From NCBI RefSeq assembly GCF_900312675.1, contig NZ_OMPC01000004.1, positions 235,390-299,389 on the forward strand: 64,000 bases of DNA, given 5' to 3'. Numbering within the stretch: the first letter of the stretch is position 1; the number at the start of each line of letters is the position of its first letter. The position numbers were made by a program, and so were the translations under genes. Shown here one piece after another: positions 29,160 through 37,344 of the stretch. A model generated the notes under the pieces. The model did no database searches and was not told the origin of the DNA. It saw nothing but the letters and a program-made list of their open reading frames with translations. The stretch is from Aliivibrio sp. EL58 (GTDB taxonomy: Bacteria > Pseudomonadota > Gammaproteobacteria > Enterobacterales > Vibrionaceae).

Positions 29160-30968
29160 ATGGTTGATAGCGGGAATACCTACAGCGACAAAGTCTCTAA
29201 GTTAATTACTTGGGGTCACTGGTTTAGCTTCTTCAATATCGTTGCTGCAATGCTTATTGGCACGCGTTATATATCGCAATCTCCATGGCCTGAAACGTTA
29301 CTTGGTCAGACCTATCTAGTGTTAAACTGGATAGGTCATTTTGGCTTTTTGGTCTTTGGGTTTTACATTCTAGTACTGTTCCCTCTTACCTTTATTACGC
29401 CATCTCAACGATTAATGCGTATCTTAAGTGTCATCATAGCAACCGCAGGTATGACCTTGCTGCTGCTAGATACTTACGCTTATCAAAACCTTCACCTGCA
29501 TATTACCCCACTGGTTTGGGATATGCTGCTGAACAACGATAAATCAAATTTAAACACCCAATGGCAATATTTGTTTATTCTGGTGCCCGTAATTTTCCTA
29601 CTTCAACTTTCTCTCTCTGAATGGGTGTGGAATAAATTACGCAAACTTGCACATAAGCATGTTGGTCGCCCTTTTGCGATCACCTTCGCTGTCGCATTCA
29701 TTGGTAGTCACTTAATTCATACATGGGCTGATGCTTCAGCTTATGGGCCAGTAACCGCTCAACGTGCCACATTCCCATTATCTTATCCAATGACAGCACG
29801 CTCGTTTTTAGAAAAACACGGCTTTATTGATCGCGATGCATTGGCAAAACAAATCCAAGAAGAAGGTACTGGCGGCGCAAAAGAAGCGATGCGTTACCCT
29901 CTTGAGCCAATAAAATTTAAAACAAAGCAAACTGGTTATAACTTACAAATCATTATGATCGATAGCCTTCGAGCTGACACATTAAATCATATTGATACGC
30001 CAAATTTAACACGCTTTGCTCAGAACAATCTAAACTACAACAATCATTACAGTGCCAGTAATAACCCAACAAGCTTATTTGGCTTGTTTTATGGATTGCC
30101 TGGAAACTACGTTGATAACTTTAGAAACTCAGAAATTGAATCACCAATTTTAGCTGAGCTACATAACCGTGATTACCAATTTGGTTTATTTAGTGGTGAT
30201 GATTTTACTTCGTCATTGTATAAGCAAATCATCTTTACTAAAGGCGAGATTGGCGAACCTAAAGAGAAAATGTCTGATCGCAAAGCAATTTCTCAATGGA
30301 ATGATTGGTTCAAAGCACAAACATCTGACAAGCCATGGTTTAGTTATTTAGAACTGACCTCTGTCTCTGAATATGATGCAACAAGTCCAATATCGACAGA
30401 AAACTCAGATCAAAGTGCTTTTGAGATTAACTACCGAAAAGCAGTTAAAAAAACCGACCAACAACTTAAAGCAGTATTGAGCGCATTAAAACAATCTCCT
30501 GAGTGGGAAAATACCATTGTTGTCATTACATCAAATCACGGTATGGAATTTGATGAAACCAATACTAATAGCTGGGGCTCAAGTACTAACTTCAGTAAAT
30601 ATCAGCTTCGTGTACCTATGTTAATTCATTGGCCAGACGTTGAGCCTGAATTAATTATGACTCGTTCAAGTCACTTAGATTTAGCACCAACATTGATGGA
30701 GTCATTTTTAAAAACAACGACATCAGCTGAAAGTTACAGCAGTGGTTTAAATTTATTAACTCAAGATAATGATCGTAATTGGCTATTAGCTGGTGACAGA
30801 AAAAATATCGCCCTAATCACAGATAGCAATACTGTTGTTATTGATACATTTGGTAATTATAAAGTCTACGATGAAAACTATAATCGTTTGACGGATGAAA
30901 AACCGAAACTCTCATTACTGATGCAAGGCATCTCAGAGCTAAAACGGTTTTATCACCCTAAAAAATAA
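29160..30968 (+). CDS. yejM: Inner-membrane sulfatase-like protein YejM/PbgA (LapC), LPS regulator
   Basis: A 602-residue protein with about five N-terminal membrane helices (residues 15-190, DUF3413 part) and a large periplasmic alkaline-phosphatase/sulfatase-like domain (about 260-590). In enterics it senses lipopolysaccharide and restrains LapB-FtsH proteolysis of LpxC. Sulfatase-like core features include IIMIDSLRADTLN near 263 and SNHGMEFDE near 457. A nucleophile Thr/Ser in SNNPTSLFGLFYG near 297 is seen. The length is close to E. coli YejM (586). It follows yejL with a 19-base gap and ends at a terminator. Confidence 0.93.
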   Translation: MVDSGNTYSDKVSKLITWGHWFSFFNIVAAMLIGTRYISQSPWPETLLGQTYLVLNWIGHFGFLVFGFYILVLFPLTFITPSQRLMRILSVIIATAGMTLLLLDTYAYQNLHLHITPLVWDMLLNNDKSNLNTQWQYLFILVPVIFLLQLSLSEWVWNKLRKLAHKHVGRPFAITFAVAFIGSHLIHTWADASAYGPVTAQRATFPLSYPMTARSFLEKHGFIDRDALAKQIQEEGTGGAKEAMRYPLEPIKFKTKQTGYNLQIIMIDSLRADTLNHIDTPNLTRFAQNNLNYNNHYSASNNPTSLFGLFYGLPGNYVDNFRNSEIESPILAELHNRDYQFGLFSGDDFTSSLYKQIIFTKGEIGEPKEKMSDRKAISQWNDWFKAQTSDKPWFSYLELTSVSEYDATSPISTENSDQSAFEINYRKAVKKTDQQLKAVLSALKQSPEWENTIVVITSNHGMEFDETNTNSWGSSTNFSKYQLRVPMLIHWPDVEPELIMTRSSHLDLAPTLMESFLKTTTSAESYSSGLNLLTQDNDRNWLLAGDRKNIALITDSNTVVIDTFGNYKVYDENYNRLTDEKPKLSLLMQGISELKRFYHPKK

Positions 30969-30978
30969 ATAGCCTCAT

Positions 30979-31008
30979 AAAAATCCCTTTCTCATAAAGG
31001 GATTTTTT
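30979..31008 (+). terminator. Rho-independent terminator of yejLM
   Basis: Stem AAATCCCTTT / AAAGGGATTT with a 5-base loop CTCAT and a following T-run, 10 bases after the yejM stop. Confidence 0.9.
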
Positions 31009-31105
31009 ATATCTAATGTTTATACCAAATTCAAATATCGCCTTAAATCTACTTTTTTTTCACATAAAATAGTTAAGATATAAAATCAGATAAATAGAGG
31101 TGTAT

Positions 31106-31783
31106 ATGAAACTATTGCTTGTTGAAGATAATCAAGATATTGCGGGGATCATTTTTGATTTCTTTGAGATTAAAGGCTATGTATTAGATTATGCAAGTGA
31201 TGGTCAGCAAGGTTATGATCTTGCTAAAAAAGAACATTTCGATTTGATTATTCTTGATGTCATGCTACCTAAAATGGATGGCTTAACCGTATGTAATCGT
31301 TTACGAGAAGAAGGAATAGACACCCCAATTCTTATGCTCACGGCACGAGATACCACAGAAGACACTCTTCTTGGCTTCAAGCAAGGTGCCGACGATTATT
31401 TAGTTAAACCTTTTGACCTTGATATTCTTGATGCCCGTATCAATGCTCTTGTTCGTAGAGTCTCAGGAAAACAAGCCAAAACAGAACTTCAGTTTGAAGA
31501 GTTATTATTAGATCTCACCTCAAATACTCTCTCTCGCCAAGGGTTAAGGTTTAGTCTCAACCCCACTCAATTTATCATCATGAAAAATCTGCTTCTTTCT
31601 GCCCCTAAAATTGTCAATAAAGAAGCGATTGCTTATGAACTATGGGGAGATGATGAACCTGAAAAAGACGTACTACGCAGCCATATTTATCAATTACGAA
31701 ACTTAGTCGATAAACCATTTACTCATAAATACTTAAAAACCATTCCCAAAGTTGGTTATCAATTAATTGGGAAAGTAGACTGA
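31106..31783 (+). CDS. OmpR-family response regulator
   Basis: A 225-residue two-domain response regulator. The receiver has the acidic pair in LLVEDNQD, phosphoacceptor Asp in LIILDVMLPKMDG near residue 52, Thr in LMLTAR and the invariant Lys in LVKPFD near 102. The C-terminal winged helix (about 130-225) has the RSHIYQLRNLVDKP and TIPKVGYQL pattern of OmpR/PhoB. The ATG at 31106 has AGAGG 6 bases upstream; GTG at 31100 is less likely. One base separates it from the histidine kinase gene, so they form a two-component system. The target genes are unknown. Confidence 0.92.
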   Translation: MKLLLVEDNQDIAGIIFDFFEIKGYVLDYASDGQQGYDLAKKEHFDLIILDVMLPKMDGLTVCNRLREEGIDTPILMLTARDTTEDTLLGFKQGADDYLVKPFDLDILDARINALVRRVSGKQAKTELQFEELLLDLTSNTLSRQGLRFSLNPTQFIIMKNLLLSAPKIVNKEAIAYELWGDDEPEKDVLRSHIYQLRNLVDKPFTHKYLKTIPKVGYQLIGKVD

Positions 31784-31784
31784 A

Positions 31785-33062
31785 ATGCGTAAATACAGTG
31801 CTAAACACCTTACTTTTATTTATTTTTCGATCGTTGCTTTGGCGATTATTATCGTTCATGCATTAGTGATTGATTCAACACTTGATAGCATTGAGAACCT
31901 ACTCGCTAAACAAAAAATCCTAAGCGCAAAAGAAGTGGCAATAAACAGCCTTGATAATACCAATTCAACCAAAGTAGTAATCACTGATCGTATTACCGTT
32001 TATACAAACAAAGAAGATATTGATATTAATTACACTGATTTCTTCAATCTACCGTTAGATACTACAATAGAAGTATTCAAAAAAGACAGCTATGTCGAAA
32101 ATGAGGCCTTTGTTTATCGTACATTAGATAACCATGGCAAGAGCATTTACATTGTCTTAACTGGAGATTTTACTGATGACTCTGAGCGTCGTATTTTCTT
32201 CATGGAATCAAAAACTATTGGCTCCTCTTTATTGCTAATGCTTATCAGCTTTTTTATTATTTTAAAAATATCACAAAGAATAACAGAACCTCTAACTCGA
32301 TTAACAGAAAACATAAGCAATAGAAAACAGGGAGATATATCTCAAATTCCAGATAGCATTTCAGGAAACACCCAAGAAAGTGCGCAATTAATTGAAACCC
32401 TTAATGCTAATTACCAACAAATAGAACAGTTAATCGAACGTGAACGTTCTTTCACTCGATATGCTAGCCATGAGCTACGTACACCATTAATGATTATGAA
32501 AGGAGCAACCAAACTACTTGATCAATCAAACGACCCAGTATTTATACAAAGACAACAAAAACGATTAAACGATGCCGTACAAGAGATGAGTGACTTTGTT
32601 GATACCTTACTATCACTTACTCGTGATGAATCTGATCTTAAAAATTCAGCTATAACTTATCGAAGTATCGACGTTACTGAGCTGGAAAGAATTATTGAAA
32701 CGCACGCACATCTACTACGCTTTAAAAAAGTTAGTTATCGTATTGAATTAGAAAGCTTAACTACCACCTATATCTCTGAAAACATATTAAAAGTCCTAAT
32801 TGGTAATCTGATTAAAAATGCCTTCAACTGTACAGATGAAGGCGAAATCATCATATCAATGAATCAAGAAGGGTTTTCTATTATTGATTCTGGCATTGGT
32901 TTAGATGAAAAACCCCGTGGCGTTGAAGGGTTCGGCTTAGGATTATTGATTGTTAGAGACATTAGTCAACGTTATGATTTGACCTTCACGTTGACTAATA
33001 AAGAAGGTAGCTATGGCTGTATTGCGACTGTTTTATATAACAAAAATAAAGAAATCAGTTAA
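31785..33062 (+). CDS. Membrane sensor histidine kinase
   Basis: A 425-residue kinase paired with the regulator directly upstream. Membrane helices near residues 9-27 and 147-165 enclose a periplasmic sensor of about 115 residues with no family I can name. A HAMP-like linker (RITEPLTRLTENI) near 170 leads to the H-box SHELRTPLMIM with phospho-His near 228. The ATP-binding domain has N-box IGNLIKNAFN near 341, DSGIGL near 369 and GFGLGLLI near 385. All catalytic motifs are present. The signal is unknown. A weak U-tract but no clear terminator separates it from tRNA-Ser. Confidence 0.9.
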   Translation: MRKYSAKHLTFIYFSIVALAIIIVHALVIDSTLDSIENLLAKQKILSAKEVAINSLDNTNSTKVVITDRITVYTNKEDIDINYTDFFNLPLDTTIEVFKKDSYVENEAFVYRTLDNHGKSIYIVLTGDFTDDSERRIFFMESKTIGSSLLLMLISFFIILKISQRITEPLTRLTENISNRKQGDISQIPDSISGNTQESAQLIETLNANYQQIEQLIERERSFTRYASHELRTPLMIMKGATKLLDQSNDPVFIQRQQKRLNDAVQEMSDFVDTLLSLTRDESDLKNSAITYRSIDVTELERIIETHAHLLRFKKVSYRIELESLTTTYISENILKVLIGNLIKNAFNCTDEGEIIISMNQEGFSIIDSGIGLDEKPRGVEGFGLGLLIVRDISQRYDLTFTLTNKEGSYGCIATVLYNKNKEIS

Positions 33063-33157
33063 AAACAGAGCACATTGCGCAAAAATAGTGCAGTCAGCCC
33101 ATATTTTTAAATTTATCCTTTACAAGATCCAGTGATACGCATATTATTCAAATCACT

Positions 33158-33248
33158 GGAGGGATGGCTGAGTGGTCGAAAGCACCGGTCTTGAAAACCG
33201 GCAACCGTTAATAGCGGTTCTAGGGTTCAAATCCCTATCCCTCCACCA
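33158..33248 (+). tRNA. tRNA-Ser (anticodon UGA), copy 1
   Basis: A 91-base class II tRNA with encoded CCA. The acceptor stem is GGAGGGA/TCCCTCC, the anticodon stem-loop CCGGTCTTGAAAACCGG gives TGA, and a long variable arm (CAACCGTTAATAGCGGTT) precedes the T-arm. Identical copies lie at 34158 and 35426. Confidence 0.97.
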
Positions 33249-33286
33249 CTTTTGAAAATTCAGATAGAGTCTGGGTTTTAAAAATT

Positions 33287-33363
33287 GGAGCGGTAGTTCA
33301 GTTGGTTAGAATACCGGCCTGTCACGCCGGGGGTCGCGGGTTCGAGTCCCGTCCGCTCCGCCA
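33287..33363 (+). tRNA. tRNA-Asp (anticodon GUC), copy 1
   Basis: A 77-base tRNA with encoded CCA. The acceptor stem is GGAGCGG/CCGCTCC, and the anticodon stem-loop CCGGCCTGTCACGCCGG gives GTC. T-arm CGGGTTCGAGTCCCG is intact. It is 38 bases after tRNA-Ser and is probably cotranscribed with it. Confidence 0.97.
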
Positions 33364-33373
33364 ACATCAACGA

Positions 33374-33402
33374 AGCCTTGTCAGAAATGACAGGGCTTTT
33401 TT
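33374..33402 (+). terminator. Terminator of tRNA cassette 1
   Basis: Stem AGCCTTGTCA / TGACAGGGCT with loop GAAA and one G-U pair, then TTTTTT, 10 bases after tRNA-Asp. Copies occur in each unit of the array. Confidence 0.9.
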
Positions 33403-33447
33403 GTATCTGTTGAATATGAGGTCCCCGTAAATTTCATTACATAATAA

Positions 33448-33476
33448 CTCTAGTATTCAAATCCTAACCCTCCACC
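33448..33476 (+). pseudogene. tRNA-Ser 3' remnant 1
   Basis: The stretch CTCTAGTATTCAAATCCTAA followed by CCCTCCACC keeps the T-arm and acceptor 3' strand of the tRNA-Ser copies with several changes. The 5' two-thirds of the gene is missing. A second remnant with the same losses lies at 33710-33738. Confidence 0.75.
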
Positions 33477-33516
33477 GCATTTCAAAAATCCAGATAGAGT
33501 CTGAGTTTTAAAAATT

Positions 33517-33625
33517 GGAGCGGTAGTTCAGTTGATTAGACTTTCTATTGGAGAGCTTAGCGGCCTGACACGCCGGGGGACGTGCTGCTCTCAAGGTGAG
33601 ATAGAAAGTCCCGTCCGCTCCGCCA
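33517..33625 (+). pseudogene. Altered tRNA-Asp-like element 1 (109 bp) with internal inverted repeat
   Basis: The ends match tRNA-Asp: GGAGCGGTAGTTCAGTTG at 5', CCGTCCGCTCCGCCA at 3', and the acceptor stem can still pair. The middle differs. GACTTTCTAT (33539-33548) is perfectly complementary to ATAGAAAGTC (33601-33610), and GAGAGC (33551-33556) to GCTCTC (33587-33592). At the tip an anticodon-like hairpin CGGCCTGACACGCCG is kept with GTC changed to GAC. The T-arm is gone, so it cannot be a normal tRNA. It may be a decayed gene rearranged by slippage, or a structured RNA. Confidence 0.7.
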
Positions 33626-33660
33626 ACATCAATGAAGCCTTGTCAGAAATGACAGGTTTT

Positions 33661-33920
33661 TTTTGTATCTGTTGAATATGAGAATCCCGTAAATTTCATT
33701 ACATAATAACTCTAGTATTCAAATCCTTACCCTCCACCGCTTTTCAAAATCCAGATAGAATCTGAGTTTTAAAAATTGGATCGGTAGTTCAGTTGATTAG
33801 ACTTTCTATTGGAGAGCTTAGCGGCCTGACACGCCGGGGACGTGCTGCTCTCAAGGTGAGATAGGAAGTCCCGCCCGCTCCGCCAACATCAATAAAGCCT
33901 TGTCAGAAATGACGAGGCTT
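33661..33920 (+). repeat. Degenerate tRNA Ser/Asp unit 2 (260 bp)
   Basis: Second tandem unit, close to 95 percent like unit 1 by eye, with the tRNA-Ser remnant at 33710-33738, the altered tRNA-Asp at 33778-33885 and a terminator-like hairpin (AGCCTTGTCA / TGACGAGGCT) with T-run at its end. Confidence 0.83.
33778..33885 (+). pseudogene. Altered tRNA-Asp-like element 2 (108 bp) with internal inverted repeat
   Basis: It has the same plan as the element at 33517-33625. GACTTTCTAT (33800-33809) faces ATAGGAAGTC (33861-33870): the one change, A to G, keeps pairing as G-U. The GAGAGC/GCTCTC helix and the CGGCCTGACACGCCG hairpin are unchanged. The acceptor stem has one mismatch (GGATCGG). The inner arms are better kept than the acceptor stem. 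Confidence 0.7.
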
Positions 33921-34157
33921 TTTTGTATCTGTTAAATATGAGATCTCAATAAGTTTCATTAAACCAATCCATTGGTCATATCTAACTAGATCCTCATTTT
34001 TCCCGACTTATGTTTACCCAGCTTAAGCTAACTTCAATAATCAAACCTTCAACATTGCTTTAAATGCCCTCAAATTGTTTAAAATTAAATCAAACAGAAT
34101 CTTTTTTAAAATTAGTACTTTACAATAAAAGTGGTTCAGCCTATTATGCTCGGCATT

Positions 34158-34248
34158 GGAGGGATGGCTGAGTGGTCGAAAGCACCGGTCTTGAAAACCG
34201 GCAACCGTTAATAGCGGTTCTAGGGTTCAAATCCCTATCCCTCCACCA
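34158..34248 (+). tRNA. tRNA-Ser (anticodon UGA), copy 2
   Basis: Identical over 91 bases to the copy at 33158, exactly 1000 bases downstream of it. Anticodon TGA, CCA encoded. Its upstream sequence is unlike that of copy 1, so the identity begins near the tRNA itself. Confidence 0.97.
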
Positions 34249-34286
34249 CTTTTGAAAATTCAGATAGAGTCTGGGTTTTAAAAATT

Positions 34287-34363
34287 GGAGCGGTAGTTCA
34301 GTTGGTTAGAATACCGGCCTGTCACGCCGGGGGTCGCGGGTTCGAGTCCCGTCCGCTCCGCCA
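34287..34363 (+). tRNA. tRNA-Asp (anticodon GUC), copy 2
   Basis: Identical over 77 bases to the copy at 33287. The Ser-Asp spacer and the downstream terminator are also identical between the two cassettes. Confidence 0.97.
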
Positions 34364-34373
34364 ACATCAACGA

Positions 34374-34402
34374 AGCCTTGTCAGAAATGACAGGGCTTTT
34401 TT
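34374..34402 (+). terminator. Terminator of tRNA cassette 2
   Basis: The same stem-loop as at 33374 (AGCCTTGTCA / TGACAGGGCT, loop GAAA) with TTTTTT. Confidence 0.9.
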
Positions 34403-34595
34403 GTATCTGTCGAATATGAAACATCCCCATAGTTACCTTATTTTCATCAAATAGTGCCTTAGAAATAAAACATATTTTCAAACCGTTTCATATAAATGGA
34501 AGTAGTTAGCTAAATTCTATTCAAAGCATTTTTAACTCAACCCCATCTGTACTAGCCTAACGCCATATTTTATAAAACAAAAAGGCTAGAAAACC

Positions 34596-35303
34596 ATGAA
34601 ACATATTATTTCAACGTTGGCAGTTATCACCGCTCTATCAACTAGCTCATTCGTTTCTGCTTCAGAGTGGAGTTATGCAGGAGAAACCGCCCCTGCTAAT
34701 TGGCACGGCAACTGCCAGACAGGAGTGAATCAATCCCCTATTGATATTACCAATGCAATTGAGAGTACTTTAGATCCTATCACATTCAACTATGCTCAAG
34801 CCGGTAAGAATATCGTCAATAATGGCCATACCGTACAAGTAAATTTTGATGGCAAGCAATCTATTCAAGTTGAAGGGAAAACATTTAGTCTATTACAACT
34901 TCATTTCCATGCCCCAAGTGAAAACCTGATTGCTGGTCATTCATATCCTTTAGAAATGCATTTAGTTCACGCCAATAAAGATGGAAACCTAGCCGTGATA
35001 GGAGTTATGTTTAAAGAGGGTAAAGAAAATACTGAATTGGCAAAAGTTTGGGCTCAAATGCCAAAATCAGGTGATGTTAAACTTGATAGTAAATTAACGC
35101 TTACAAAGCTACTGCCTGGTGATCAGGCTTATTATCGCTTTAATGGCTCATTAACTACCCCACCATGCACAGAAGGGGTTACTTGGTTAGTAATGAAAAA
35201 CCCGATTACGATTTCTGCTGAGCAATTAACTCAATTTGAATCTCTGTATCAAGGAAATAATCGTCCAGTACAAGCGATTAATGCCCGCCCTGTATTAAAA
35301 TAA
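34596..35303 (+). CDS. Alpha-class carbonic anhydrase, exported
   Basis: A 235-residue periplasmic carbonic anhydrase that interconverts CO2 and bicarbonate. A signal peptide of about 22 residues ends in SFVSA. The three zinc-binding His lie in LQLHFHAPSE (two, near 109-111) and EMHLVHA (near 128). Other hallmarks are QSPIDI near 45 and the substrate pocket GSLTTPPCTEGVTW near 188-201. All needed residues are present. The gene lies between two identical tRNA-Ser copies (34158 and 35426), which suggests it may have come in, or could be lost, by recombination between tRNA repeats. Confidence 0.94.
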   Translation: MKHIISTLAVITALSTSSFVSASEWSYAGETAPANWHGNCQTGVNQSPIDITNAIESTLDPITFNYAQAGKNIVNNGHTVQVNFDGKQSIQVEGKTFSLLQLHFHAPSENLIAGHSYPLEMHLVHANKDGNLAVIGVMFKEGKENTELAKVWAQMPKSGDVKLDSKLTLTKLLPGDQAYYRFNGSLTTPPCTEGVTWLVMKNPITISAEQLTQFESLYQGNNRPVQAINARPVLK

Positions 35304-35425
35304 ACAGTAACAACCTGCAATTTTGCTCTAACTTTCATCGATATGATCGAATTTAGAGCAAACGGTGTTTTTATCAAAAAGAATCCTTTACAAGAAGAAG
35401 GGTTACGCCTATTATTCACCGCATC

Positions 35426-35516
35426 GGAGGGATGGCTGAGTGGTCGAAAGCACCGGTCTTGAAAACCGGCAACCGTTAATAGCGGTTCTAGGGTTCAAAT
35501 CCCTATCCCTCCACCA
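35426..35516 (+). tRNA. tRNA-Ser (anticodon UGA), copy 3
   Basis: Identical to the copies at 33158 and 34158, but without a following tRNA-Asp. Anticodon TGA, CCA encoded. Confidence 0.97.
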
Positions 35517-35519
35517 CAT

Positions 35520-35555
35520 TCAAAGCCCTAGCAGAAATGCTGGGGCTTTTTTGTA
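35520..35555 (+). terminator. Terminator of the solo tRNA-Ser
   Basis: Stem AAGCCCTAGCA / TGCTGGGGCTT with loop GAAA and T-run directly after the tRNA. It differs in sequence from the terminators of the two cassettes. Confidence 0.87.
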
Positions 35556-35679
35556 TCTGCCGTATTATCTCTTCTCAAATCAATTATCTTCATAAGCCTC
35601 AAAGAAGGTGTTAGAAAATTTTAAACTGGGCTACTCTGAAAATAACTAAGAAGTAAATATTCGCGTTATCTACCTATGT

Positions 35680-36165
35680 CTATTTAAACGTTTTAAGCAT
35701 CCATACATCACAGCCATTATGCACTGCACCATCAAGAGGTTTTGCTAATCGCTCAAAGCCAAGATCATCATATAAACTAATGGCAGATTTCATACTTGAG
35801 AGCGTATCTAAATAACACTGAGAATAACCAAACTCTTTCGCACATTTAAGTACTTTACCTGCAATGGTTTTACCAAAGCCTCTGCCTCGTGCTTCAGGTA
35901 ATAGAAATAGTTTACGTAGCTCACACACAGTCTCACTGCCGTTAAATGGAGCTAAACCACAGCCACCAACCACTCGGCCATCGAGCAATAAAATGAGGTA
36001 TTTACTTTTGAATGCCGGATTATAGTATTTACTCATTTCCAAAACTTCATCGTCCGATGGGCCAAAACCTTCCCCTATCGCACCAAACTCAACACCTACG
36101 TTTTTAATGATGTAGCAGATATCATTATCATGGTCGCTGGTAATACCAACAATTCGATACTCCAT
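35680..36165 (-). CDS. GNAT-family N-acetyltransferase
   Basis: A 161-residue GNAT acyltransferase. The acetyl-CoA-binding motif A is LRKLFLLPEARGRGFGKTIA near residues 82-101 (R-x-x-G-x-G), followed by motif B with YLDTLSSMKSAISLYDDLGF near 125-143. The substrate is unknown. The ATG at 36165 is chosen because GGAGG lies 8 bases before it; the ATG at 36180 overlaps this ribosome site. It is alone between the tRNA and the next gene, on the same strand, and has no partner that points to a substrate. Confidence 0.85.
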   Translation of the reverse strand: MEYRIVGITSDHDNDICYIIKNVGVEFGAIGEGFGPSDDEVLEMSKYYNPAFKSKYLILLLDGRVVGGCGLAPFNGSETVCELRKLFLLPEARGRGFGKTIAGKVLKCAKEFGYSQCYLDTLSSMKSAISLYDDLGFERLAKPLDGAVHNGCDVWMLKTFK

Positions 36166-36275
36166 ATCCTTTGCCTCCATTTATTCTCTTGCTTCATTAT
36201 AGAAAAATATGAACACCTAATTGCGGCGTCCTCCACAAAGTAGCCATAGAGGGACAATCTCGATCACAGTGACAC

Positions 36276-36310
36276 AAAAAAAGCGAGTAACCTAAATTAC
36301 TCGCTTTTTA
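36276..36310 (-). terminator. Terminator of the IPNS-like oxygenase gene
   Basis: Stem AAGCGAGTAA / TTACTCGCTT with a 6-base loop, T-run on the minus strand, 24 bases beyond the stop codon. Confidence 0.9.
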
Positions 36311-36333
36311 ATGTTCTTTTCGATATTAACGAA

Positions 36334-37173
36334 TTAAATCACACCTAACTCACGTAGACGCTCCATTAGGTAACTGTTTGCTGTGTGACGCTCTGATAAA
36401 ACAACGTCAGGCTTTGGATGTAAGAACAACGGTAATGAGATACGAGATTTCGTTTTATCCGAGCCTTCAGGGTTAATCACTCGGTGCGTTGTTGATGGAT
36501 AATAACCCCCTGATGCTTCTTGCAACATATCACCGATATTGATGATTAAGTTACCAAAATCGCAAGGCACATCTAACCAATCACCTTCTTTAGTCTTAAC
36601 TTGTAAACCCGGCTCATTAGCTGCTGGGAGCACTGTTAATAAGTTAATATCTTCATGTGCACCAGCTCGGATAGCACCAAGCTCCTCATCGCCTTCTAAT
36701 GGTGGGTAATGAAGAATACGAAGTAATGTCTTATCACTTTGCTCTACCATGCTAGAAAGCGATTGAGAGTACAATACAGATACGTCTTCTGGTGAGTGCG
36801 CTTCAACCCAAGACAGCAGCTCACTAGCGAGAATATTAGCGTTATCGTAATACTCTTGAATCTGTGCTTTTAACTGCTCAGGACATTGACCCGTTGGGTA
36901 ATAATGGTAGTACTCTTTAATGTCTTTTTTAGTGTGCCCTTTTGCGACTTCTGATACCGACGCAGGGAAAAATCCATCTTGAGTTTCTACATTAAACTGG
37001 AAGTTCTCTTTTTCTTCGCTGTTAAAGAATTCATACCAATTGTCATAGATGCTTTGTACAAGCTCTTGTTGAATTGGGTGATTTTTTAATACGCCAAACC
37101 CTGTCTCACGCAGTGATTTAACAAACAGCTCCGCTGCATTCTCAGCAGTGTAATCAATTGCTTCTAATTTCAT
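36334..37173 (-). CDS. 2-oxoglutarate/Fe(II)-type oxygenase, isopenicillin N synthase family
   Basis: A 279-residue non-haem iron oxygenase. Fe ligands are the His and Asp of AGAHEDINLLTVL near residue 172 and the distal His in STTHRVINP near 229, with the 2-oxoglutarate-binding R-x-S in KSRISLPLF near 246. N-terminal DIOX_N-like residues (FVKSLRETGFGVLKNHPI) are present. Members act on many small molecules, so no substrate can be given. It is monocistronic and divergent from the SDR gene at 37345. Confidence 0.87.
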   Translation of the reverse strand: MKLEAIDYTAENAAELFVKSLRETGFGVLKNHPIQQELVQSIYDNWYEFFNSEEKENFQFNVETQDGFFPASVSEVAKGHTKKDIKEYYHYYPTGQCPEQLKAQIQEYYDNANILASELLSWVEAHSPEDVSVLYSQSLSSMVEQSDKTLLRILHYPPLEGDEELGAIRAGAHEDINLLTVLPAANEPGLQVKTKEGDWLDVPCDFGNLIINIGDMLQEASGGYYPSTTHRVINPEGSDKTKSRISLPLFLHPKPDVVLSERHTANSYLMERLRELGVI

Positions 37174-37344
37174 AATTATTATCTTATCGTTGGCTGACTG
37201 GTTTTTATAATATGTTTTTATAATGTACTGTTAAATTGTATTAAGATGAACAGAGAGCCTCAAGCGCTAATGTCTAAAAACAGACAACAATTCGTTTACA
37301 CATAGAAACACAACTATTCTGTGTAACAACAATAAGGGCAAAGT

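Larger units (their letters stand above)
33399..33660 (+). repeat. Degenerate tRNA Ser/Asp unit 1 (262 bp)
   Basis: First of two tandem units of about 260 bp between the intact cassettes. Each has a remnant of the 3' end of tRNA-Ser, the Ser-Asp spacer (ATCCAGATAGAGTCTGAG), an altered tRNA-Asp and a terminator-like hairpin. The second unit covers 33661-33920. They are most simply read as decayed former cassettes that were duplicated after decay began. Confidence 0.85.

Noticed and set aside
33158-34402. CRISPR-like or integron attC-like array in the tRNA region
   Set aside because: The repeats are tRNA genes and their remnants, with no regular spacers and no attC core sites.
34278-34481. 67-codon minus-strand reading frame over tRNA-Asp copy 2
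   Set aside because: It is the reverse translation of the tRNA-Asp gene (residues such as ERTGLEPATPGVTG), a common annotation artefact.
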